Assembly (NCBI RefSeq): GCF_022968795.1 | Contig: NZ_JALJRB010000001.1 | Coordinates: 248,001 to 312,000, forward strand | Origin: Desulfatitalea alkaliphila | Lineage (GTDB): Bacteria; Desulfobacterota; Desulfobacteria; Desulfobacterales; Desulfosarcinaceae | DNA: 64,000 nucleotides | Direction: 5' to 3' | In this document: positions 43,718-52,656 of the stretch, in pieces | Layout of the letters: each line of letters starts with the position of its first letter | Position numbering within the stretch: position 1 is the first letter of the stretch | Made by a program: the position numbers and the translations under genes | The notes under the pieces: model-generated | What the model was told of the DNA's origin: nothing | The model's input: only the letters and a program-made list of their open reading frames with translations | The model's database searches: none

Positions 43718-44685
43718 TTCAACTCGAACAGGTCAGCAAGACGTTCCGCGGCAGCCGGCAGCCGGCGGTGGACCGGATCACGCTGCGGGTGAAGCAGGGC
43801 GATATCTGCGTGCTGGTGGGCCCTTCGGGCTGCGGCAAAACCACCCTCCTGCGCATGATCAACCGGCTGGTGGAGCCGGACGACGGCATGATCACCGTTG
43901 ACGGCCGGTCCATCGCACAGATGGATCCACCGACGCTGCGGCGCACCATCGGCTATGTGATCCAGCAGGTGGGGTTGCTGCCCCACCGCACCATTGCGCA
44001 AAACATCGCTCTGGTACCGGAACTGCTCAAGTGGCCACGGGAGAAGACAGCGCGGCGGGTTGCGGCGTTGCTTGAAATGATGGACCTGGATCCGGGCGAG
44101 GTGGGCCACAAATACCCCCATCAATTGAGCGGCGGGCAGGCGCAGCGTGTCGGTGTGGCCCGGGCCCTGGCGGCCGATCCACCCATCATGCTGATGGACG
44201 AGCCATTTGCCGCCGTGGATCCCATCGTCCGGGTGCGTTTGCAGGACCAATTGCTGCGGTTGCAGCAAACCATGCAAAAGACCATCTGCTTTGTCACCCA
44301 CGACATCAATGAAGCGATCAAGCTGGGCGACCACCTGGTGGTTTTAAAAGCGGGCCGCATGGTCCAGTCCGGCACCCCCCTGGACATATTGACCCAGCCG
44401 GAGAATGATTTTGTCCTGCGCCTGCTGGGAGACGACCGGGGTGTCAAGATCCTGGACCAGACCCGCGCCGAGACCCTGATGGATCCCTTCGCCGATGCTG
44501 CGGCACAAGCCGCGGCCAACGGGCACCGGGTCCAGGCCATCGACCCGGTAAAAATCGCCCTGGAACGGATGATGCTGATGAACACCGACGAAATTACGGT
44601 TTGCGAGGGTGCCCGGCCGGTCGGCCTGCTGCGTTGGAACGCGATCAAGGCGCACGTCCACCGGATCAGCGGCGGTGCATCATGA
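43714..44685 (+). CDS. OpuB-type osmolyte ABC transporter ATP-binding protein
   Basis: 323 residues. Walker A GPSGCGKTT, the Q-loop GYVIQQVGLLPHRT, signature LSGGQAQRVGVARALA, Walker B IMLMDEPFAAVDPIVR and the H-loop FVTHDINEAIKLGDH. The C-terminal 70 residues look like a shortened CBS-like sensor domain, which in OpuA responds to ionic strength. It overlaps both neighbouring permease genes by 4 nt. Confidence 0.93.
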   Translation: MIQLEQVSKTFRGSRQPAVDRITLRVKQGDICVLVGPSGCGKTTLLRMINRLVEPDDGMITVDGRSIAQMDPPTLRRTIGYVIQQVGLLPHRTIAQNIALVPELLKWPREKTARRVAALLEMMDLDPGEVGHKYPHQLSGGQAQRVGVARALAADPPIMLMDEPFAAVDPIVRVRLQDQLLRLQQTMQKTICFVTHDINEAIKLGDHLVVLKAGRMVQSGTPLDILTQPENDFVLRLLGDDRGVKILDQTRAETLMDPFADAAAQAAANGHRVQAIDPVKIALERMMLMNTDEITVCEGARPVGLLRWNAIKAHVHRISGGAS

Positions 44686-45350
44686 ACTTCGACACGACAC
44701 TGTTTCTACAAGCCCTGCTGCACCGCGCCCCCGGGCACATTGCCGAACACCTGCAACTGGTCCTGATCCCATTGACCCTGGCCGTGTTGATTGCCATGCC
44801 CGCGGGGATACTGCTGACCCGGCCGGCCTACCGCCGCCAAGCTGAGCGGGTCATGTCGGTGTTCAACGCCGGCCAGACCATCCCGCCCCTGGCGGTGATC
44901 GCCCTTTTCTTTCCTTTCATGGGGTTGGGCTACGGGCCGGCCGTGCTGGCCTTGACCATTTACGCCCTTTTGCCCATTGCCAGGAACACCGTCGCGGCCA
45001 TTGCTTCCGTTCCCGAGGAGGTGAAGGAGGCGGCGCGAGGGATGGGCATGACCCCCGGGGAAATTTTCTTCCGCGTGGAACTGCCGTTGAGCATTCCCAC
45101 CATTATGACCGGCATCAAAACGGCGGCGGTACTGACGGTCAGCACCGCCGTGCTGGCGGCCCTGGTCGGCGGCAAGGGAATGGGCGCCATCATTTTCGCG
45201 GGTATCCATTTTTTTCGTTTCGAGCTGGTGCTGGCCGGCACGCTCTACATCGGCATCATGGCCATCTCGCTGGAGCGCGGGCTGGCGCTGCTGGAACGGA
45301 AACTGACGCCGCCCCATCTGAAATCCGCCCGGCGCAGGGGCACCATTTAG
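44682..45350 (+). CDS. OpuB/ProW-type osmolyte ABC transporter permease, second
   Basis: 222 residues beginning at the ATGA overlap. The membrane topology and the loop EEVKEAARGMGMTPGEIFFR with VELPLSIPTIMTGIKTAAVL identify a second permease, so the channel is a heterodimer as in OpuB/OpuC. The downstream substrate-binding gene follows after 95 nt. Confidence 0.9.
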   Translation: MNFDTTLFLQALLHRAPGHIAEHLQLVLIPLTLAVLIAMPAGILLTRPAYRRQAERVMSVFNAGQTIPPLAVIALFFPFMGLGYGPAVLALTIYALLPIARNTVAAIASVPEEVKEAARGMGMTPGEIFFRVELPLSIPTIMTGIKTAAVLTVSTAVLAALVGGKGMGAIIFAGIHFFRFELVLAGTLYIGIMAISLERGLALLERKLTPPHLKSARRRGTI

Positions 45351-45445
45351 GCAAGCGCAAAAAACACACCTATTGAGCGCCCGGATGGCTTCGAGAAGGT
45401 GAACTGGTCTTTGCGTGCGCCCAAATAATGAAGAAAGGAATTCCC

Positions 45446-46402
45446 ATGAAACCTTTGCACAAATGTTTGGCCGCCTGCCTGCCGCTGTTGCTGCTGCTTC
45501 TCGCCGGCTGCGGCAACGGCGAACGCGCTTCCGATGACCGTCCCGAACTCAAGATCGCCGCTGCCGCGGAGTGGACCGAGCGTTCCGACGGCCTGCGCGG
45601 TTTCCAGGAACACTACGGGTTTGCATTTCCGGAAATCGCGGTGGTGGACCTGGGCCTGGCTTACCAGGCGGTGGGCACCGGCCTGGCCCATGTCGGTGTC
45701 GGCGACGCCACCGAAGGCCGCATCGCGCGCTACGATCTGGTGATCCTCGACGATGACCAGGGCTTTTTTCCGGCCTACAATCCGGCACCGGTGGTGCGGG
45801 CGGAAATACTGGTCATCTATCCCGAACTGGCCGACATCCTCAAGCAGTTGTCATCCCGCCTGACGCTTGAAACCCTGGTGCAACTCAACAAACAGGTTTC
45901 CATCGACAAGCTCATGCCCCAACAGGTGGCGCAGGAATGGCTCATCGCACAAGACTTGATCCATGAGCAGCAGCAGGACACCGATACCGCCAGGCAGACC
46001 CCCATCGTCGTCGGCGGCAAGACCTTCACGGAAGCGCTGACCCTGGGCTACCTGACCAAGTATCTGCTGGAAGACCGCGGCTACAAGGTCGTCGATGAGA
46101 TCGGGCTGGGCGAGGTGGCCGTCATCACACCGGCCCTTTTTGCCGGTCGTATCGATCTGTACTGGGAGTACACCGGCACCGGACTGATGAATGTCATGGG
46201 CCATGACCGTGTGGTCTCCGATCCGCAAACCTGCTGGGAATTGGTACGGGACTGGTACATGGAAAACCACAACGTGGTCTGGCTGGACTACGCACCCGCC
46301 AACAACACCTTTGTTCTTTTCACCTCCCGTGAGCTGCATGCAAAGCACGGTTGGCGCACCGTCTCCGATCTGGCAGCCTATGTGAACCGCGCACCGCAGT
46401 GA
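45446..46402 (+). CDS. OpuBC-like osmolyte-binding lipoprotein with swapped (circularly permuted) halves
   Basis: 318 residues with AAAGGAA upstream. A signal peptide ends in the lipobox LAGC (Cys22). In ordinary OpuBC/OpuCC proteins the half starting with the K-x-(F/M)TE motif comes first and the half with the DG-x(3)-F...YGF motif second. Here residues 34-170 carry the usual second half (SDGLRGFQEHYGF, EGRIARYDLVILDDDQGFFP, LETLVQLNKQVSIDKL) and residues 186-312 the usual first half (VVGGKTFTEALTLGY, LFAGRIDLYWEYTGTG, HGWRTVSDLAAY). A linker (about 170-186) joins them. The fold could still form two complete lobes. The ligand is likely a quaternary amine. Confidence 0.88.
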   Translation: MKPLHKCLAACLPLLLLLLAGCGNGERASDDRPELKIAAAAEWTERSDGLRGFQEHYGFAFPEIAVVDLGLAYQAVGTGLAHVGVGDATEGRIARYDLVILDDDQGFFPAYNPAPVVRAEILVIYPELADILKQLSSRLTLETLVQLNKQVSIDKLMPQQVAQEWLIAQDLIHEQQQDTDTARQTPIVVGGKTFTEALTLGYLTKYLLEDRGYKVVDEIGLGEVAVITPALFAGRIDLYWEYTGTGLMNVMGHDRVVSDPQTCWELVRDWYMENHNVVWLDYAPANNTFVLFTSRELHAKHGWRTVSDLAAYVNRAPQ

Positions 46403-46514
46403 ACGATCCAGCGCCGGTTGTGTTCGCGGAACGGCGGTGGGGCGGACTTCCGCCGGCGCGCCCGCTTGAATCTGGGGCCGGCTGCCGGCTTCAGCCCTCC
46501 ATAGGTGATGGTGT

Positions 46515-46997
46515 TCAACTGCAACACGACGGGTGCCGGCGCGCGAACCGGCCGGCGTCGGTCACCACCGCCGTGATGGTCGGCATCATGCGGCGGCGCA
46601 CATAACGGGTACGATCCAGCAGGACGACGAGCACCACGCCGGCGGCCAAACCGGCGCCACCCATCAGCACGGCTCCGGCGGTTTCGTTCCACCCCATGGG
46701 CTGCGCCAGCCAAAGACCGGCAAACGCGCCGCACAGCAGCAGCAACACCGGCATGAGATAGAAGATGAACGCCCCTTTGAGCAATTCCGATGTCCGCAAA
46801 CGAATCTTCACCATATCGCCCGTGCGCGCGTTGATCGGGTTGGCCACACGGCTCTCCATCTTGGAAACCGTCAGACAGGAACGACATGCATCGCCAGCGC
46901 CGGTGTGGCACCCGCCGCAAGCACCTGTGCGATTCGTCATCACGATGGCCCAGCCGTCACTATGATGTTTCCGTACGATCCCTATTTGTTCGGCCAT
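46515..46997 (-). CDS. rseC: RseC/MucC-family SoxR-reducing protein
   Basis: 160 residues from the ATG at 46997, with AAGGGAGGG upstream. The N-terminal cysteine cluster GACGGCHTGAGDACRSC is followed by two transmembrane helices (AFIFYLMPVLLLLCGAFAGL and AGAVLMGGAGLAAGVVLVVL). The family is associated with SoxR reduction and with Rnf complexes; here no Rnf or sigma-E genes are near. Its stop lies 112 nt past the stop of the convergent binding-protein gene. Confidence 0.85.
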   Translation of the reverse strand: MAEQIGIVRKHHSDGWAIVMTNRTGACGGCHTGAGDACRSCLTVSKMESRVANPINARTGDMVKIRLRTSELLKGAFIFYLMPVLLLLCGAFAGLWLAQPMGWNETAGAVLMGGAGLAAGVVLVVLLDRTRYVRRRMMPTITAVVTDAGRFARRHPSCCS

Positions 46998-47499
46998 AAT
47001 CCCTCCCTTCGGCGACGTACCCGGCAATTGGACACTGCCCCGAAAAATCGGCAGCATCAGTGGCCATCCATCGCCCTCTTCACAACGCCATGGCCGTCTT
47101 TGTCTCAAATGATCGACCTTCGGCTCTAACAAAACAACCTAAGCACTGTTGGGTTGAAGTGAAGCGATACGGCGTGGATACCAAGGATTCCGGCACCCCT
47201 TCGGCCGGCATTATGCCAGGCAAACAGGTGCGGTGGGTGCTGAAGGAGTGTCCCGCAAACGAATCCGACCTCGGGTTTCTAAGAATGCGAGCTATTTTCC
47301 ATCAAAGGTGTAAAGTTTTCATGGAGTGGCACCGATAGGGAAAGAGCAGTGCCCATAATTTGCCTGGGCATAAGACATTGCATTTTATGGGGTTTTGGGG
47401 GAATTAATAGGGGGGGGGCAGGACTCGCCGGCATGGATAGCGACCCACCCGGTTAGGCTTCTACTTTTGCAAGGACATCGATTAAGGAGAGGAGGTTGT
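46998..47499. other. Intergenic region, no supported gene
   Basis: About 500 nt between divergent genes. It contains a run of nine G at 47411-47419. Open frames here lack coding character; a promoter for the downstream binding-protein gene is expected, but no clear boxes were found. Confidence 0.5.
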
Positions 47500-48498
47500 A
47501 TGCATTCGAAACAGCGCGTCTACGGTTTATGGATCTGTCTGCTGTCACTGATGGTGATGTGCACGGTCAATGTGGCTGCCGCCAACAAAGTGGTGGTGGT
47601 GGTTGGGGTGGGCAACACCAGTTACCAGAACATCGGCTCCATCGAACCCATCATCCAAGGGATTCAAGATGGATTGAAGACCAAGCGCATCACCCCTGAG
47701 ATCCAGTTCACGGAGCTGGTCGGCTTGGGCTCGGACGGGGCCAGGGCCGCGGTCGGCAGCGCGGCCATCGCCAGGGCCAAGGTGAGCAACCCGGATCTGA
47801 TCATCACCTTGACCGATGATTGCTTGAAGTTCGTCGGTTCTCGAATCGATGATATTCCAGTGGTTTTCACCTTCATCGCCAACATGCCCGAAGCCCTGGG
47901 ATTGCCCAAGAAGAACGTCACCGGCGTTCTATTCCGCAGCTACGCCCCGGACACCTTCGGCTTGGCGCGCAAGTTGATGGGTGTATCGTCGGTCACCTTT
48001 TTCACCAAGGACAGCCCGGCCATGCAAGCATCGGCCGGATTGCTGCGGGCCAATGCCGGAGCGCTCGAGCAAGGCACCGGGGTCCGCTTGGTGGATGCGC
48101 ATCTGTTGGAAACTTTCCGCGACTGGGTGGATGCAACCAAGAAAACGACCACCGGCATGATATATCTGGGCGATACGAGCCGCATCGATCGCAACGGATA
48201 TCCGGTCAGCGACAGGGAACTGGTCCATTGGACGGTACGCAATGCCACGGTACCGGTCATTGGGGCCGCGGAGAAGGATGTCGAAGCCGGCGCGCTGTTT
48301 GCCGTTGTTCCGTCGGGCAGGGCCATGGGCCTGCTGACGGCCAACACCGCTCTGAAAGTGTTGGGCGGCGCATCGCCCGCCGACCTTTCGTACACCACCA
48401 ACACCCAGGGGGAGCTGGTGGTCAACATCTCGACCGCCCGCCGCTACAACCTGGTCCTGCCGGAAGCGCTCTTGGCCTCCGCCCGGATATACGAATAA
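47500..48498 (+). CDS. ABC transporter substrate-binding protein (ABC_sub_bind/TrpX-like)
   Basis: 332 residues with GGAGAGGAGG upstream. A signal peptide (LWICLLSLMVMCTVNVAAA) precedes a domain of the ABC_sub_bind type: GIQDGLKTKRITPEIQFTE, LIITLTDDCLKFV, NVTGVLFRSYAPDTFGLARK, and YLGDTSRIDRNGYPVSDREL. No permease or ATPase genes are adjacent, so the protein is orphaned here. The ligand is unknown; some relatives bind amino acids. Confidence 0.8.
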   Translation: MHSKQRVYGLWICLLSLMVMCTVNVAAANKVVVVVGVGNTSYQNIGSIEPIIQGIQDGLKTKRITPEIQFTELVGLGSDGARAAVGSAAIARAKVSNPDLIITLTDDCLKFVGSRIDDIPVVFTFIANMPEALGLPKKNVTGVLFRSYAPDTFGLARKLMGVSSVTFFTKDSPAMQASAGLLRANAGALEQGTGVRLVDAHLLETFRDWVDATKKTTTGMIYLGDTSRIDRNGYPVSDRELVHWTVRNATVPVIGAAEKDVEAGALFAVVPSGRAMGLLTANTALKVLGGASPADLSYTTNTQGELVVNISTARRYNLVLPEALLASARIYE

Positions 48499-48518
48499 CG
48501 CACACAAGCGATGGGCCC

Positions 48519-48545
48519 GAGGCCGCCCGCCCGGTGGGCGGCCTC
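48519..48545 (+). terminator. Hairpin after the ABC binding-protein gene
   Basis: GAGGCCGCCC (48519-48528) and GGGCGGCCTC (48536-48545) form a perfect 10-bp stem 20 nt past the stop. There is no U-run, so it may act with Rho or protect the 3' end. Confidence 0.5.
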
Positions 48546-48550
48546 CCACC

Positions 48551-48780
48551 CGCTTTCCAGGCCGCCTTGAGCAGGTTTGCAGCCAAAGGTCCATGGTTTT
48601 TGTGCACCCTGCAGTGGTCTTCACGGAACGATACGTCCAGCACCGGTGCAGGCTGTTTTCGATGCCCCAATTATCTCTGATGGGTTTTGCGATTGTAAAG
48701 GCCCGGTTTTCGAGGCTGGAAATGAAACAGGACGGTGTTTTCGTGAAGCGCGTCAAAGCCCACGATTCCCCCCGGTAACC
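48551..48780 (-). pseudogene. ISAs1-family transposase remnant (C-terminal, frameshifted)
   Basis: On the minus strand one frame reads RFTKTPSCFISSLENRAFTI then AKPIRDNWGIENSLH, the well-known transposase box, and after a one-base deletion near 48645 the next frame continues VLDVSFREDHCRVHKNHGPL and AANLLKAAWKAG. The N-terminal catalytic part and both IS ends are missing. The remnant marks an old insertion between the ABC protein and catalase genes. Confidence 0.8.
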
Positions 48781-49188
48781 CTTGGAAATACGATCAATAA
48801 TAGCTCCCGCACCTACCCACGCAGCCGGATAAATGCCAAATCGCACATGTTTGTGGAAACTCGAGGAGAGCCGGTACGCTTTAGCCGGATGCACCGCTTT
48901 TAAACGCGTGTGCGCTTCCCATACCAAGACTACATGCGATGGCTCTGGGAATGTCACAGCTATAGTTTGCGCAAATCCCTGCAACCTGATACTTTAATGT
49001 GCTATAAATTGTTCGTATGTCTTTTATAACCATCGCCACTGCCTCGGGATTCGACCCAGGGGGCCGCGCTGCATTCTGATCGATGCCGACCCTTAAAACA
49101 GCCGTTTCAAACCATTACCAGGCAACACATCCTCTACAGCCGCCGAGCCAATCACTGGCCGGACGCAAAAAGGAAAGGAGTTGTGATC

Positions 49189-50643
49189 ATGACGGATAAA
49201 AATAACAAACCCACCACCAACGATGCAGGCAACCCTGTTTCCAGCGACGAGTTTTCCCTTTCTGTAGGCGCCGACGGTCCCATTCTACTCCAGGACCACT
49301 ACCTCCTCGAGCAGATGGCCAACTTCAACCGGGAGATGATTCCGGACCGCCAGCCCCATGCCAAGGGCTCGGGGGCCTTCGGCCACTTCGAGGTGACCAA
49401 GGATGTCAGCGCCTACACCAAGGCGGTCCTATTCCAGCCGGGGACGAAGACGGACGTGCTGGCCCGTTTCTCCACCGTGGCCGGCGAGAGCGGCAGCCCC
49501 GACACCTGGCGGGACGTGCGCGGGTTTGCGCTCAAGTTCTACACCCCCGAAGGCAACTACGACATGGTGGGCAACAACACGCCGGTGTTCTTCGTGCGCG
49601 ATCCCATGAAGTTCCAGCATTTCATCCATTCGCAGAAGCGCCGCGCGGACAACGGGCTGCGGGACAACGACATGCAGTGGGACTTCTGGACCCTGTCGCC
49701 GGAAACCGCCCACCAGGTGACCATCCTGATGAGCGATCGCGGCGTGCCCCGCAGCTATCGGCACATGAACGGCTACACCAGCCACACCTACATGTGGGTC
49801 AACGCCAAAGGCGAGCGCTTCTGGGTGAAGTACCATTTCAAGACCGACCAGGGCATCGAGTTTCTCACCCAGGAGGAGGCCGACCGGATTGCCGGCGCGG
49901 ATGCCGACTACCATCGGCGAGACCTTTTCGATGCGATCAAGCGTGGCGACCACCCCAGCTGGACCCTCAAGGTGCAGATCATGCCCTTCGCCGAAGCCGC
50001 CACCTACCGTTTCAACCCCTTCGATCTGACCAAGGTGTGGCCCCACAACGACTATCCGCTGCACGAAGTCGGCCGTTTGACCCTGACCCGCAACCCCAGC
50101 GATTTCCACACGGAGATCGAACAGGCGGCCTTCGAGCCCAACAGCTTCGTCCCGGGGATCGGACCGAGCCCGGACAAAATGTTGCTGGCCCGCCTGTTCT
50201 CCTACGCCGACGCCCACCGGGCCCGCCTTGGCGTCAACTACAAACAGATCCCGGTCAACCGGCCGGTCAGCCCGGTGCACAGCTACAGCAAGGGCGGCAC
50301 GATGCGGGTCGAAAACGTCCGCGATCCGGTGTACGCACCCAACTCCAAGGGCGGCCCCAAGGCCGACCCTGAGCGCTATCCCGAACAGGCTGTCTGGCAA
50401 GCCGACGGTGACTTTGTCCGTGCGGCCTATACGCTGCGCAAAGACGATGACGATTGGGGGCAGCCCGGCACCCTGGTACGCAAGGTGATGGATGACGCGC
50501 AGCGGGATCGCCTGGTGGCCAACGTGGTGGGCAATCTCAAAGGCGGCGTGTCCGAACCGGTGCTGGCGCGCGCCTTGGAATATTGGCGCAACATCGACAA
50601 AGAGGTCGGCGATCGTATTGCCAAGGGCGTGAAAGAGGGCTGA
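49189..50643 (+). CDS. katA: Monofunctional haem catalase (small-subunit clade)
   Basis: 484 residues from the ATG at 49189, with AAGGAG 8 nt upstream; a GTG two codons earlier is less likely. Catalase core: [17 protein letters not shown] with the catalytic His, [35 protein letters not shown] with the catalytic Asn, and [14 protein letters not shown] with the haem-ligand Tyr. It dismutates hydrogen peroxide. In an anaerobe this would serve oxygen tolerance. It is monocistronic and preceded by a decayed transposase. Confidence 0.96.
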   Translation: MTDKNNKPTTNDAGNPVSSDEFSLSVGADGPILLQDHYLLEQMANFNREMIPDRQPHAKGSGAFGHFEVTKDVSAYTKAVLFQPGTKTDVLARFSTVAGESGSPDTWRDVRGFALKFYTPEGNYDMVGNNTPVFFVRDPMKFQHFIHSQKRRADNGLRDNDMQWDFWTLSPETAHQVTILMSDRGVPRSYRHMNGYTSHTYMWVNAKGERFWVKYHFKTDQGIEFLTQEEADRIAGADADYHRRDLFDAIKRGDHPSWTLKVQIMPFAEAATYRFNPFDLTKVWPHNDYPLHEVGRLTLTRNPSDFHTEIEQAAFEPNSFVPGIGPSPDKMLLARLFSYADAHRARLGVNYKQIPVNRPVSPVHSYSKGGTMRVENVRDPVYAPNSKGGPKADPERYPEQAVWQADGDFVRAAYTLRKDDDDWGQPGTLVRKVMDDAQRDRLVANVVGNLKGGVSEPVLARALEYWRNIDKEVGDRIAKGVKEG

Positions 50644-50692
50644 TCGCAGCACGCTTGCAGCACATCCCAGAGAATCAATACCATGAACCGCA

Positions 50693-50731
50693 ACCGTGAC
50701 GGCGGCGGCCTCGTGCCGCCGCCGTCACGGT
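50693..50731 (+). terminator. 17-bp perfect hairpin after katA
   Basis: ACCGTGACGGCGGCGGC (50693-50709) pairs fully with GCCGCCGCCGTCACGGT (50715-50731), loop CTCGT. It starts 50 nt past the catalase stop. There is no U-run, but such a stable stem should mark the transcript end. Confidence 0.65.
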
Positions 50732-50847
50732 GCTTCACCCCATGCCCCAGCCGCAATCCCTTTCCATGGTCATCGCGAAGAAGCCGATAAGGGTGCAATG
50801 CCGGCTTGCATGGCACCCGACAATCGGCACTCGATATGGGCAAAAGA

Positions 50848-51546
50848 ATGCGCGCACACTGTTTGCAACACGTCCCTTTTGAAGGGCCCGGCTGTATTGC
50901 ACCTTGGCTTGAATCCAACGGGTACCGGCGGACCCATACCCGCTTTTTCGAAGCCATGGATGTGCCGAAGGCCGAGGAGATCGATCTGCTCGTCATCATG
51001 GGCGGCCCGATGAGTGTGAACGATGAAGACCAATTCCCCTGGCTTGCTTTGGAAAAACATTTTGTTCGCGCGGTGATCGCCGCCGAAAAACCTGTCCTGG
51101 GCATATGCCTGGGCGCTCAGGTCATCGCAAACGCCATGGGCGCCAAAGTCTATCCCAATCGTGAAAAAGAGATCGGCTGGTTTCCCGTCCAGGGGGTCCA
51201 TCCGACGGCAGGCGACCGCTTTGCTTTCCCACCCTCCCAGACGGTGTTTCATTGGCACGGAGAGACATTTGATTTGCCGCCGGGCGCGATACGGCTCGCA
51301 ACCAGCCAAGGTTGCGAGAACCAGGCCTTTCAGCTCGGCAAGCGGGTCCTTGGATTGCAGTTTCATCTTGAGACAACGCCGGCCCTGGTGACGGAACTGG
51401 TTGCCCATTGTGGCGACGAATTGGTGCCATCGAAATATGTACAGACCGCCGAAGCGCTGCTATCATCGGCAGGCCCGGATCGTTACACCGCCATGAACGG
51501 CCTGATGGGCCGTATCCTTGCTTATCTGGTGCGAAGCGATGGGTAA
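50848..51546 (+). CDS. Class I glutamine amidotransferase-like protein
   Basis: 232 residues from the ATG at 50848; ATG at 50836 is also possible and neither has a clear ribosome site. GATase1 triad: the nucleophile Cys in LGICLGAQVIANAMG, and His/Glu in LQFHLETTP. It also has LLVIMGGPMSVNDEDQFPWL. This is the GMP-synthase-like stand-alone group; members act on gamma-glutamyl compounds or transfer ammonia. The substrate is not assigned. Two domains are absent, so it is not GuaA. Confidence 0.85.
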   Translation: MRAHCLQHVPFEGPGCIAPWLESNGYRRTHTRFFEAMDVPKAEEIDLLVIMGGPMSVNDEDQFPWLALEKHFVRAVIAAEKPVLGICLGAQVIANAMGAKVYPNREKEIGWFPVQGVHPTAGDRFAFPPSQTVFHWHGETFDLPPGAIRLATSQGCENQAFQLGKRVLGLQFHLETTPALVTELVAHCGDELVPSKYVQTAEALLSSAGPDRYTAMNGLMGRILAYLVRSDG

Positions 51547-51771
51547 GCGGCGCTATCATCCATGGCTCGATAGGCAATGCGGCCGGATCAACGATGCCCT
51601 CCGGCGCCATTGTTGCGGCGGCACCACGGTTTGCGCTATAGTCCCGCCCCGTGAACCTGAATTCGTGACCATGCCTATCCAACACATTGTCGATCCGGTC
51701 CATCGCCTTGCCGAGGGCGGCGCCCCTTGTCCGCCGCCCGGGCCGTGGTCAAGGGCCCGTGGAAGAACCCC

Positions 51772-52656
51772 ATGAATATTCTGCTGTTGATCGTCCCCAT
51801 CTTGATGTTGTTGATGTTTTCCCTCGGGCTGGACCTGCGGCCCGCGGATTTTGCACGGGTCGTGCGAGGACCGCGGGCGGCGCTGATCGGGTTGACGGCC
51901 CAGATGTTCGGTTTGCCCCTGGTGGCCTTCCTGGTGGCCGCGCTGCTGGGCTTGCCGCCTGTTTTAGCCGTGGGGCTGGTGCTGTTGGCGGCCTGTCCCG
52001 GCGGTGCCAGCAGCAATGCCTTCACCATGCTGGCACGGGGGGATGTGGCGCTGTCGGTCAGTCTGACCGCCGTCACCAGCGTGATGACCGTGTTGACCAT
52101 CCCGATGGTGGTGAACCTGGCCATGGGACACTGGATGACCACCGATGCGGGGTTACGCCTGCCCCTGGGACCGGTGCTCGGCCAGAACGCAGTCACCATC
52201 TTGCTGCCCATCGGCGCGGGGATGCTGCTGCGGACCCGGCGCGCGAAGTTGGCCGACCGGTGGGGCGACCTGCTGCGCAAAGCCGCCCTGCCGCTACTGC
52301 TGGTGATGATCGCCATCTTCATGGTGCAGCAAAGAGCGGTGCTGCTGGCCGGCGTGACCACGGTGGCCCTGGCCACGCTCCTGCTCATCGCCGCCACCAT
52401 GGCGCTGGGCGCCTTTCTGGGGTGGGCGGGACGCCTGCGGGAGACGGCCCGGCGGGCCATTCTAATCGAAGTGGGGATGCAGAACGCGGCCCAGGCGATG
52501 GCCGTCGCCGCCAGTCCGTTTCTGCTGGCCGACGGAGCTTACGCGATCCCCGCGGTGGTTTATGCGGTCACCATGAATGGCGTACTGCTGGGCTACCTGG
52601 CATGGTTGCGCCACCGGGCACCCAAGCTCGGCATGCTGTACGGGTGCCGCGGATGA
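51772..52656 (+). CDS. BASS (bile acid:sodium symporter)-family transporter
   Basis: 294 residues from the ATG at 51772. Nine to ten membrane segments; the family blocks are FSLGLDLRPADFARVVRGPR, VLLAACPGGASSNAFTMLAR (the CPGG/SN motif of BASS proteins) and IEVGMQNAAQAMAVAAS. The family moves organic anions with sodium; bacterial members carry bile salts, pantoate, pyruvate and others, so the cargo is open. It overlaps menA by 4 nt. Confidence 0.85.
   Translation: MNILLLIVPILMLLMFSLGLDLRPADFARVVRGPRAALIGLTAQMFGLPLVAFLVAALLGLPPVLAVGLVLLAACPGGASSNAFTMLARGDVALSVSLTAVTSVMTVLTIPMVVNLAMGHWMTTDAGLRLPLGPVLGQNAVTILLPIGAGMLLRTRRAKLADRWGDLLRKAALPLLLVMIAIFMVQQRAVLLAGVTTVALATLLLIAATMALGAFLGWAGRLRETARRAILIEVGMQNAAQAMAVAASPFLLADGAYAIPAVVYAVTMNGVLLGYLAWLRHRAPKLGMLYGCRG

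Noticed and set aside
46378-46920. A 180-codon minus-strand frame at the rseC gene
   Set aside because: It is an out-of-frame overlap of rseC, which has a good ribosome site, Cys cluster and two membrane helices.
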